Below are positions 1-4,886 of a DNA stretch of 7,183 nt, one piece after another. Position numbers and translations under genes: made by a program. Source of the stretch: an uncultured Veillonella sp. (lineage in GTDB: Bacteria > Bacillota > Negativicutes > Veillonellales > Veillonellaceae); assembly GCA_900549845.1 (NCBI GenBank), contig URPT01000086.1, positions 1-7,183 on the forward strand, read 5' to 3'. The number at the start of each line of letters is the position of its first letter. Positions within the stretch are counted from its first letter, which is position 1. The notes beneath the pieces are model-generated. The model saw only the letters and a program-made list of their open reading frames with translations, had not been told where the DNA came from and did not search any database.

Positions 1-344
1 TATATTCCCATAAACGGCAGATAAAGCTGGATTCCTACTACAATAAAGGGAAGATGTGCATGAATAAAAGCATCTCTGTGATAACAATCCATCTTATCAA
101 AAACAAACACAACCGGCAGTGATTCCTCCATCTGAATTCGCCGGATCTGCTTTTTAAGCGAACCAATCTGATTCAGCTTTTTCTTCGGGCTGAGAAAAAT
201 ACAGCGAATATCATCAAGCTCCGCAAGTCGCATATCGTAGCGCTCTGTAATATAAAACGGCAGTTCCAGTTCACCTTTCCAGTGATGAAACTGCACCGAT
301 ATTCCCAGTATTTTTTCTATATAGCTTTTTATTTGTTCATTCAT
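1..344 (-). CDS. N-terminal part of a probable DNA-binding regulator, runs off the left edge
   Basis: This is an open minus-strand frame of 114 codons, starting at ATG (342-344) and still open at the edge. The protein begins MNEQIKSYIEKILGISV and contains a run like LPFYITERYDMR, then a lysine-rich stretch (PKKKLNQIGSLKKQIRRIQ), a hydrophobic strand (LPVVFVFDKM) and HLPFIVVGIQLYLPFMGI at the end. From memory this resembles the N-terminal half of Firmicutes proteins of about 320 residues, often labelled MarR-family or winged-helix regulators, whose helix-turn-helix lies further on, outside this window. That identification is uncertain; the reading frame itself is convincing. An AAAGGAGA Shine-Dalgarno lies at 361-368, about 16 nt upstream of the ATG, which is rather far. 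The palindromic half-sites at 390-444 lie just ahead of the gene, as expected if it represses itself. Base composition matches the DUF711 gene rather than the genes right of 1660. Confidence 0.75.
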   Translation of the reverse strand, partial: MNEQIKSYIEKILGISVQFHHWKGELELPFYITERYDMRLAELDDIRCIFLSPKKKLNQIGSLKKQIRRIQMEESLPVVFVFDKMDCYHRDAFIHAHLPFIVVGIQLYLPFMGI

Positions 345-386
345 TTTCTTATTAGTGAAGTCTCCTTTATATCCTTTAAAATCAAT

Positions 387-444
387 ATATAACATTATTT
401 TTCATTTTTATCATATGTTATGTTATAACATAATTATTATGTTA
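387..444. promoter_or_regulatory. Alternating palindromic half-sites (probable operator)
   Basis: The 8-bp word TTATGTTA occurs at 418-425, its reverse complement TAACATAA at 426-433, and TTATGTTA again at 437-444. The first two copies form a perfect 16-bp palindrome, TTATGTTATAACATAA. A degenerate copy, TAACATTA (7/8), lies at 390-397. The cluster is upstream of the minus-strand regulator and overlaps a possible minus-strand -10 (TATGAT, about 408-413). The spacing suits cooperative binding by a dimeric repressor. Binding by the adjacent gene product is an inference. The region is AT-rich, so some chance symmetry is expected, but three exact copies within 27 bp are more than that. Confidence 0.5.
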
Positions 445-518
445 AATAAAGTATTTTCAGTAATCTTCTAAACTTTCAATAAAAAAACGTTTAGAATTAC
501 ATCAAAGGATGATAAGAC

Positions 519-553
519 AAAAAAATCCCCGGGGCTCTGCTTCTCCCCAGGGA
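519..553 (-). terminator. Intrinsic terminator of the DUF711 gene
   Basis: On the minus strand a 9-bp stem (UCCCUGGGG with CCCCGGGGA, one G-U pair) has a 10-nt loop and is followed directly by seven U residues (plus-strand A tract 519-525). It begins 14 nt after the DUF711 stop codon. The very GC-rich stem differs from the AT-rich hairpins in the right part of the window. Confidence 0.9.
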
Positions 554-567
554 AATACGTTTTAAAA

Positions 568-1659
568 TCAGTTCTTAAAGCTATGGATTGGTGCCGGAAT
601 ACGTCCGCCACGTTCTACAAATGCATTACAGGAGAACTGATTCACTGGCATGATCGGTGCATATCCCAGCAATCCGCCAAACTCTACTGTCTCGCCTACT
701 CCCTTACCAATTACAGGAATCAGTCTGACAGCTGTTGTCTTCTGATTGATCATACCGATTGCAGATTCATCTGCAATAATTCCTGCAATAGTAGATGCTT
801 TTGTGTCACCCGGTATAGCAATCATGTCAAGTCCTACAGAGCAGACACAAGTCATAGCTTCCAGTTTTTCCAGTGTCAGCGCACCAAGATTTACCGAATC
901 AATCATTCCCTGGTCTTCACTGACCGGAATAAATGCACCGCTTAAACCTCCAACTGCCTGTGCCGCCATAACACCGCCTTTTTTAACCTGATCGTTCAAA
1001 AGCGCAAGTGCTGCAGTTGTTCCTGGTGCTCCTACTCTTTCAAGCCCGATTTCTTCAAGGATCTCTGCTACGCTGTCGCCAATTGCCGGTGTCGGTGCAA
1101 GAGAGAGATCAACAATTCCAAACGGTACACCCAGACGTTTAGATGCTTCCTGTGCTACCAGCTGACCTACACGGGTAACTTTAAATGCAGTACGTTTAAT
1201 CATTTCGCATAAAGTCTGGAAATCAGCACCACGTACGGATTCCAAAGCTGTTTTTACAACTCCCGGACCACTTACGCCTACATTAATGATGCAGTCAGCT
1301 TCTGTAACTCCATGGAAAGCACCAGCCATAAACGGGTTATCATCTGGCGCATTACAGAACACAACAAGTTTCGCACATCCAAGGGAATCCTGTTCTTTGG
1401 ATGCCTCTGCAGTTTCCAGGACAATCTCACCCATCAGTTTCACCGCATCCATATTAATACCAGTCTTGGTAGAACCAACATTTACAGAGCTGCAGACACG
1501 TTCTGTTACTGCCAGAGCCTGTGGAATGGAACGGATCAAAAGATCTTCTGCCGGAGTCATTCCCTTGCTAACAAGGGCTGAATAACCTCCAATAAAATTT
1601 ACACCAATAGTCTTTGCTGCCTTATCCAAAGTCTTTGCAACAGACACAAAATCTTCTGT
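568..1659 (-). CDS. DUF711/UPF0210 (PFL) family protein, 5'-truncated at the join
   Basis: The conserved UPF0210 family is widespread in Firmicutes and its biochemical role is unknown. The visible part covers roughly residues 96-454 of a protein usually about 450 residues long. Family-typical segments include GVNFIGGYSALVSKGMTP, CSSVNVGSTKTGINMDAV, CNAPDDNPFMAGAFHG, INVGVSGPGVVKTAL, GAPGTTAALALLNDQVKKGG and the C-terminus GGRIPAPIHSFKN. A GTG at 1645-1647 could serve as a start, but the same frame continues upstream as STEDFV, which matches the family motif EDFVSVAK, so the GTG is internal. The frame then stays open to 1722 with no start codon while the DNA has become dapA. About 95 N-terminal residues are therefore missing. 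In related genomes a small ACT-domain (UPF0237) gene usually lies just upstream; it is absent here, as expected from the join. The family call is secure; the function is unknown. Confidence 0.93.
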   Translation of the reverse strand, partial: TEDFVSVAKTLDKAAKTIGVNFIGGYSALVSKGMTPAEDLLIRSIPQALAVTERVCSSVNVGSTKTGINMDAVKLMGEIVLETAEASKEQDSLGCAKLVVFCNAPDDNPFMAGAFHGVTEADCIINVGVSGPGVVKTALESVRGADFQTLCEMIKRTAFKVTRVGQLVAQEASKRLGVPFGIVDLSLAPTPAIGDSVAEILEEIGLERVGAPGTTAALALLNDQVKKGGVMAAQAVGGLSGAFIPVSEDQGMIDSVNLGALTLEKLEAMTCVCSVGLDMIAIPGDTKASTIAGIIADESAIGMINQKTTAVRLIPVIGKGVGETVEFGGLLGYAPIMPVNQFSCNAFVERGGRIPAPIHSFKN

Positions 1660-1663
1660 AGAA
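1652..1663. other. Junction between two unrelated sequences (chimera or recombination joint)
   Basis: Homology to DUF711 read on the minus strand extends to about 1659 (TEDFV). Homology to dapA read on the plus strand starts at about 1652-1658 (SSVEFVKEV). The two overlap in an 8-bp word, TCTTCTGT (1652-1659), that could belong to either parent, which would be microhomology. Both genes lose their 5' ends here and no promoter, ribosome binding site or start codon lies between them. Base composition drops sharply to the right. Confidence 0.8.
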
Positions 1664-2284
1664 TTTGTGAAAGAAGTTTCTAAAATTGATGGAATCGATG
1701 GTTTATTGGTTGTAGTACCTTACTACAATAAGCCAAATCAACAAGGCCAATACTTACACTTTAAAGCTATTGCAGAGGCTACTACGCTTCCAATCATGGT
1801 ATACAATGTACCAAGCCGTGTAGGAACAGGGATATTCCCTACAACACTAGCGCAATTACATAGTGAATATCCACATGTATGTGCTATTAAAGAGGCAAGT
1901 GGTAATCTTATGATCGCATCTGAAATCAAACGCTTAATGCCAGGAGAAGACTTTATGGTATACAGTGGGGATGATGGACTTACATTACCAATGTTATCAG
2001 TAGGTGCTTGTGGTGTAGTCTCCGTAGTGTCCCATGTGGCTGGCAAAGATATGAATGCTATGATTCAAGCTTATGAATCAGGTCATAATCACGAAGCACT
2101 TCGTATTCATCAAAGCTTAGCGGATATTATAAAAGCTATGTTTATCACTACAAATCCTATTCCTGTTAAATATGCAGTCCGTAAAATAGGTTTACCTGCT
2201 GGCGTGTTTAATTTACCGATGTGTGATCCTAGTGCTGAAGAAGCAGCATACATTGATAAAGCTTTAGCTGAATATGTAAAATAA
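1652..2284 (+). CDS. dapA: 4-hydroxy-tetrahydrodipicolinate synthase, 5'-truncated
   Basis: DapA condenses pyruvate with aspartate semialdehyde in the cytoplasm, the first committed step of the diaminopimelate/lysine pathway. The fragment keeps most of the TIM barrel. Counting from the GTG at 1667, Tyr20 of PYYN matches E. coli Tyr107 and Tyr46 of YNVPSR matches Tyr133. Arg51 matches Arg138, and Lys75 of IKEASGN is the Schiff-base lysine (Lys161). The later SGDD, GVVSVVSH and NPIPVK motifs are also present. About 87 N-terminal residues are missing, including the GTTGE segment that carries Thr44/Thr45. The GTG at 1667 is not the true start, because homology (SSVEFV) continues in frame upstream and no Shine-Dalgarno precedes it. 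As it stands the fragment should be inactive, but the break is probably an artefact of the join rather than a natural pseudogene. It converges on lexA and ends in a strong hairpin. Confidence 0.93.
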   Translation, partial: SSVEFVKEVSKIDGIDGLLVVVPYYNKPNQQGQYLHFKAIAEATTLPIMVYNVPSRVGTGIFPTTLAQLHSEYPHVCAIKEASGNLMIASEIKRLMPGEDFMVYSGDDGLTLPMLSVGACGVVSVVSHVAGKDMNAMIQAYESGHNHEALRIHQSLADIIKAMFITTNPIPVKYAVRKIGLPAGVFNLPMCDPSAEEAAYIDKALAEYVK

Positions 2285-2286
2285 AA

Positions 2287-2345
2287 TATACAGATACAAA
2301 AAACAGTAGCTATCATATGTAGCTACTGTTTTTTATATCTGTATA
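2287..2345. terminator. Very long bidirectional terminator hairpin after dapA
   Basis: A perfect 15-bp stem (AAAAAACAGTAGCTA at 2298-2312 with TAGCTACTGTTTTTT at 2320-2334) encloses a 7-nt loop. It extends past one mismatch (2297/2335) by ten more pairs (2287-2296 with 2336-2345), giving 25 of 26 positions paired. The A and T tracts on the two sides allow termination in both directions. It starts 3 nt after the dapA stop codon. Confidence 0.9.
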
Positions 2346-2386
2346 TAGAGAGTTAAGACTAAAACATAATGTAGAAATAAGGCAAA

Positions 2387-2422
2387 ATAAAACGGCTACA
2401 ATATATTATGTAGCCGTTTTAT
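2387..2422. terminator. Terminator of lexA, likely bidirectional
   Basis: A perfect 14-bp stem, ATAAAACGGCTACA (2387-2400) with TGTAGCCGTTTTAT (2409-2422), encloses an 8-nt loop. It begins 1 nt past the lexA stop codon on the minus strand. T-rich tails on both strands suit termination of lexA and of any read-through from dapA. Confidence 0.85.
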
Positions 2423-2423
2423 A

Positions 2424-3095
2424 TTAAATTCTATCACGTACAAGACCGATTACAAGGCCTTCAATATGACAGTCATCTACAATAATAGGATCAAAATCAT
2501 CATTTTCAGGTTGTAAACGAATATGTCCATTTTCTTTATAAAAACGTTTTACCGTAGCTTCATCATCAATACGAGCTACAACAACATCACCATTATTAGC
2601 AGTATTTTGATGGCGTACAATAAGCATATCGCCTTCATACATACCAATGTTCATCATAGATTCGCCTTGAACGCGAAGTAAAAAGCAATCAGAATCCCCA
2701 GTTAATTGAACAGGCAATGTAAGGGTAGCCTCTAAATTTTCAACTGCAGTAATAGGCATACCAGCTTGAACAGTACCAATGAGAGGTACTTGTTTTAGAC
2801 CGGCACCTAAAAATTCAAAGTTATCAGAGCTTGAAGTTTCATTACCAGCTACAGAAATAGAAGGTTTTGTATCCTCTAAAACAGTAATAGCACGGTTTTT
2901 ATTAGGATCTCGTTTAATATAACCAAACTTTTCAAGAGCATTCAAATGAGATTGTACAGTAGATGTAGAACTAAGCCCTACATGTGTACAGATTTCACGA
3001 ACAGTAGGACAACGATATTCATTATGTAGTGAATCTTTAATAAAATCTAATATACGGCGCTGTTTAGTATTAATATCTGTAGCAGGGCGTCTCAC
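2424..3095 (-). CDS. lexA: LexA, SOS-response repressor and autoprotease
   Basis: The protein has 223 residues, slightly longer than the usual 200-210. The N-terminal winged helix (about 1-72) contains CPTVREICTHVGLSSTSTVQ, the recognition-helix region. A serine- and asparagine-rich linker (about 75-95) follows, then the S24 peptidase-like domain. The cleavage site is Ala111-Gly112 in VQAGMP, the nucleophile is Ser146 in GESMM, and the general base is Lys183 in ATVKRF, so self-cleavage stimulated by RecA filaments should work. The start is GTG (3093-3095), preceded by GGAGG at a 6-nt spacing; it gives MRRPATDINTKQRRILDFI, matching the family N-terminus. The gene is divergent from the LysM gene, as in Bacillus lexA-yneA. 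A LexA-type box overlaps its -35, which implies autorepression. Confidence 0.97.
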   Translation of the reverse strand: MRRPATDINTKQRRILDFIKDSLHNEYRCPTVREICTHVGLSSTSTVQSHLNALEKFGYIKRDPNKNRAITVLEDTKPSISVAGNETSSSDNFEFLGAGLKQVPLIGTVQAGMPITAVENLEATLTLPVQLTGDSDCFLLRVQGESMMNIGMYEGDMLIVRHQNTANNGDVVVARIDDEATVKRFYKENGHIRLQPENDDFDPIIVDDCHIEGLVIGLVRDRI

Positions 3096-3101
3096 GATGA
3101 A

Positions 3102-3106
3102 CCTCC
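3102..3106 (-). promoter_or_regulatory. lexA ribosome binding site
   Basis: GGAGG on the minus strand lies 6 nt upstream of the GTG at 3093-3095. It fixes this non-ATG codon as the start; no in-frame ATG nearby fits better. Confidence 0.85.
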
Positions 3107-3200
3107 AAAGTCAATGTAATGTCAATATTTATATGCGTAAAAAATAACACATGTCATGCTATATAATGAAAAAGTAAGATAATTACTAACTTACATACTT

Positions 3201-3229
3201 ATTATAGGCAATTTTAAAAGTTTTTGCAA
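3201..3229 (-). promoter_or_regulatory. lexA promoter
   Basis: On the minus strand, -35 TTGCAA (3224-3229) and a perfect -10 TATAAT (3201-3206) are separated by 17 bp. The predicted transcription start is near 3193-3195, giving a leader of about 100 nt. The -35 overlaps LexA-type box 1. Confidence 0.75.
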
Positions 3230-3240
3230 ACATTTGTTCT
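3227..3240. promoter_or_regulatory. LexA-type box 1 (over the lexA -35)
   Basis: CAAACATTTGTTCT matches 11 of 14 positions of the Bacillus-type consensus CGAACRNRYGTTYC. It shares three bases with the lexA -35, so binding would block lexA transcription. Confidence 0.6.
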
Positions 3241-3247
3241 AAAACTC

Positions 3248-3277
3248 TTGACCGAACATTCGTTCGTGTGCTATTAT
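3248..3277 (+). promoter_or_regulatory. Promoter of the LysM (YneA-like) gene
   Basis: -35 TTGACC (3248-3253, 5/6) and -10 TATTAT (3272-3277, 5/6) have an 18-bp spacer. LexA-type box 2 fills most of the spacer, the classical place for repression. The predicted start is near 3284, about 54 nt before the ATG at 3338. Confidence 0.7.
3253..3266. promoter_or_regulatory. LexA-type box 2 (in the LysM promoter spacer)
   Basis: CGAACATTCGTTCG matches 12 of 14 positions of CGAACRNRYGTTYC and has perfect 5-bp arms, CGAAC and GTTCG. It is the most symmetric of the three sites and lies between the -35 and -10 of the LysM gene. Confidence 0.8.
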
Positions 3278-3288
3278 ATGCATGTAAA

Positions 3289-3302
3289 CAAACAAATGTT
3301 CT
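3289..3302. promoter_or_regulatory. LexA-type box 3 (downstream of the predicted LysM start site)
   Basis: CAAACAAATGTTCT matches 12 of 14 consensus positions. It lies just after the predicted LysM transcription start, 36 bp from box 2 measured start to start. It could add a roadblock to repression of the LysM gene. Confidence 0.55.
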
Positions 3303-3327
3303 CAGATATTATGTTCGATGTAAATGT

Positions 3328-3331
3328 GAGG
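3328..3331 (+). promoter_or_regulatory. Ribosome binding site of the LysM gene
   Basis: GAGG lies 6 nt before the ATG at 3338. It decides between this ATG and the upstream in-frame ATG and TTG codons, which lack a comparable site and would overlap the promoter. Confidence 0.6.
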
Positions 3332-3337
3332 TATGAG

Positions 3338-3646
3338 ATGAAAAATATATTAATGATGCTAGGAATGTGCTTAACAGTATTATTTGGTTATAATATGACA
3401 AACCCTGTAACAGATGCAAATACACATGCAGTACGCGAAGTAAAGGTACAAGCAGGCGATACAATGTGGGATATTGCAGCTCGCACAGCTCATAAAGATA
3501 TGGATGTTCGTGAAATGGTATATGCCATGAAAGAACTTAATAACATCAGTGATTCTGGTACACTTGTACCTGGTACAGTTTTAAAGGTACCAGCACATAA
3601 AACTGATAGTCCAGTTAGAGCTTTGGACTATGTGGCTCAAAACTAA
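3338..3646 (+). CDS. YneA-like LysM protein, candidate SOS cell-division suppressor
   Basis: The protein has 102 residues. It has an N-terminal hydrophobic membrane segment (about 3-20, MKNILMMLGMCLTVLFGY) and then a single LysM domain (about 34-85, with VQAGDTMWDIAART and LVPGTVLKVP). A short polar tail follows. B. subtilis YneA has the same layout and nearly the same length (about 105 residues); it is exported, divergent from lexA, and delays septation during the SOS response. That function is inferred here from architecture, position and the LexA-type boxes, not from sequence identity. The start is the ATG at 3338, preceded by GAGG at 6 nt. The frame is open back to a TTG at 3224, but that would place the promoter and the operators inside the gene. 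Alternatively it could be a generic LysM wall-anchoring protein. A hairpin terminator follows. Confidence 0.85.
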   Translation: MKNILMMLGMCLTVLFGYNMTNPVTDANTHAVREVKVQAGDTMWDIAARTAHKDMDVREMVYAMKELNNISDSGTLVPGTVLKVPAHKTDSPVRALDYVAQN

Positions 3647-3670
3647 ATATATATGGGTGTAACCCACACG

Positions 3671-3705
3671 AAAAAGCAGCTACTCAATAGAGATAGCTGC
3701 TTTTT
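3671..3705. terminator. Bidirectional terminator between the LysM gene and the recombinase
   Basis: A perfect 12-bp stem, AAAAAGCAGCTA (3671-3682) with TAGCTGCTTTTT (3694-3705), has an 11-nt loop. The T tract follows on the plus strand and the A tract serves the minus strand, so it can stop both converging genes. A small hairpin, TGGGT-GTA-ACCCA (3654-3666), lies just before it. Confidence 0.85.
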
Positions 3706-3729
3706 GTTGTTTCATGTATGTTATTAACC

Positions 3730-3783
3730 GATTTATAGTTATTATCTAAATCAAGTGATTAATAGTTGTTATCTAAATCGCTT
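3730..3783. repeat. 27-bp imperfect tandem repeat at the recombinase 3' end
   Basis: Two adjacent 27-bp units (3730-3756 and 3757-3783) agree at 22 positions. The first 23 bases of each agree at 21. Each unit is framed by a short inverted repeat, GATTTA (unit 1) or GATTAA (unit 2) with TAAATC, 11 bp apart. Unit 2 contains the last codons and the stop of the recombinase, so the repeat may be a small duplication of the gene end or a protein-binding site. Confidence 0.6.
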
Positions 3784-4779
3784 TTCAAAGATTGTTGAAA
3801 TAGGATTGTCTACAAACTTGTTCGCTTCATTAATATAACGACGAACCATATTTACGCTATGGTGGCGTGTTTGTCTCATAATATTACGTTCTTCCACACC
3901 ATAAGCTGCGGCAGTCGTTGCAAAGCCATGACGCAAGCTATGGGCTCCATACATGGCAGGATCAAGACCGATAAGAGAAATATATTTCTTTACGATTTCG
4001 GCAATCATCTTATCTGATATAGCTGTTTTACGTAACGACATATTTTTAGTAAAACCTCTAAATACAGGACCATCTGTTATACCAGATGCACGTAACCATT
4101 GCTGTAAGGCGCGAACTGCGTCTAAAGGAGAACCAGATAGATGCGGAATCGCCACTACAGCACCTTGACCTTCTTGGTCAGCTTTAGATGATGGTACAAA
4201 GATCTCAACACCTTGTGGAGAGAATTGAAGATGTTCTACTGTAATAGCCGCAATTTCGCTACGCCGAAAAGCACCCATAAATCCGATTAAAAGAATAGCT
4301 TTATCACGTAATAGTTGTAATTCCGGTACATCTAGCTTGGTCATACAATCTAAAATATCTTCAATATCCTCTAATAGGACTGGTGTCTTACCTTGTTGGA
4401 ATGTACCTTTTAAACGTCTAATGCCCCGTAACGCTTGTTTTACGATAGGTGCCATACATGGATTATCCCGATGGCCGGAGGCGTTATAATTCTCCGATAT
4501 AGCGCTGATACGACGAGAAATCGTATTTGCCTTAGCATAATCAGCAAGATCATTAATATAGTTAACTATGGTTTCTGGTGTAGCCGGAAAATAAGATACC
4601 TTTTGATAGGTACACCAATCTACGAAATCATCCCAATCCGATTCGTAAGCATCCACAGTATTTTCAGCCTTAGATAGTAATATACTTTGCTTGGCTTTCA
4701 TAGACAACTTTGTACTATTCATAAGCGCATCGTTATTGCGCAAATAGAAATGTTTTTGTTGTTCCTTAGACTCTGACAT
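3769..4779 (-). CDS. Tyrosine recombinase / site-specific integrase
   Basis: This 336-residue protein catalyses DNA strand exchange through a phosphotyrosine intermediate. The N-terminal core-binding (SAM-like) domain spans about 35-125 and the catalytic domain about 130-325. All expected catalytic residues are visible: Arg172 (AFRRSE), Lys199 (SSKAD), His280 and Arg283 (HSLRHG), His306 (TRHHS) and Tyr315 (RRYI). The spacing from Arg283 to His306 (23) and from His306 to Tyr315 (9) matches XerD. The box II text TRHHS departs from the usual LGHSS. It starts at ATG (4777-4779) with a GGGTG-type site just upstream. No excisionase, other phage genes or clear attachment site is visible, so it may be a resident recombinase or the remnant of an element. 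It converges on the LysM gene and is divergent from the VanW gene. Its substrate is unknown. Confidence 0.93.
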   Translation of the reverse strand: MSESKEQQKHFYLRNNDALMNSTKLSMKAKQSILLSKAENTVDAYESDWDDFVDWCTYQKVSYFPATPETIVNYINDLADYAKANTISRRISAISENYNASGHRDNPCMAPIVKQALRGIRRLKGTFQQGKTPVLLEDIEDILDCMTKLDVPELQLLRDKAILLIGFMGAFRRSEIAAITVEHLQFSPQGVEIFVPSSKADQEGQGAVVAIPHLSGSPLDAVRALQQWLRASGITDGPVFRGFTKNMSLRKTAISDKMIAEIVKKYISLIGLDPAMYGAHSLRHGFATTAAAYGVEERNIMRQTRHHSVNMVRRYINEANKFVDNPISTIFEKRFR

Positions 4780-4814
4780 AATTCACCCTTACCCCTAAAA
4801 ATATCAATATAATT

Positions 4815-4832
4815 GTACCATAGAATAGGTAC
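4815..4832. promoter_or_regulatory. Small inverted repeat between the divergent recombinase and VanW genes
   Basis: GTACC (4815-4819) and GGTAC (4828-4832) are separated by 8 bp. The pair lies upstream of the VanW -10 in the only region that could hold promoters for both genes. It could be an operator, but 5-bp arms are short enough to arise by chance. Confidence 0.25.
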
Positions 4833-4837
4833 TTATA

Positions 4838-4846
4838 TGCTATAAT
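4838..4846 (+). promoter_or_regulatory. Extended -10 promoter of the VanW gene
   Basis: TGC followed by a perfect TATAAT (4841-4846) forms an extended -10, which explains the lack of a recognisable -35. The predicted start is near 4853, about 34 nt before the ATG. A second TATAAT at 4854-4859 is an alternative. Confidence 0.5.
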
Positions 4847-4886
4847 TAGAGAATATAATGACTAATTTGGGAGAGTTTATAATACA

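Noticed and set aside
583..1585. Plus-strand open frames opposite the DUF711 gene
   Set aside because: They are antisense shadows of a clearly conserved gene, with no ribosome binding sites and unlikely residue composition.
1645..1647. GTG as the true start of the DUF711 protein
   Set aside because: In-frame codons just upstream still read TEDFV, which belongs to the family's internal EDFVSVAK motif. No Shine-Dalgarno is present, and about 95 residues would be missing.
1667..1669. GTG as the true start of dapA
   Set aside because: It falls inside the barrel at about E. coli residue 88, has no ribosome binding site, and homology continues upstream to the join.
1640..1670. A natural divergent promoter region between DUF711 and dapA
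   Set aside because: The two coding homologies meet or overlap, leaving no non-coding bases, and both proteins are truncated.
1738..2316. Minus-strand open frames opposite dapA
   Set aside because: They overlap a well-conserved dapA frame and its terminator and show no family features.
3224..3337. A 38-residue N-terminal extension of the LysM protein from TTG 3224
   Set aside because: It would be coded by the promoter and LexA-type boxes. The ATG at 3338 has a spaced GAGG and gives a proper membrane-segment N-terminus.
3730..3783. A chromosomal dif site or CRISPR array
   Set aside because: The repeat arms do not resemble the dif arms I know, and two adjacent 27-bp units with no spacers are not a CRISPR array.
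3953..4677. Plus-strand open frames opposite the recombinase
   Set aside because: They are shadows of the recombinase; no start signals or recognisable protein features.
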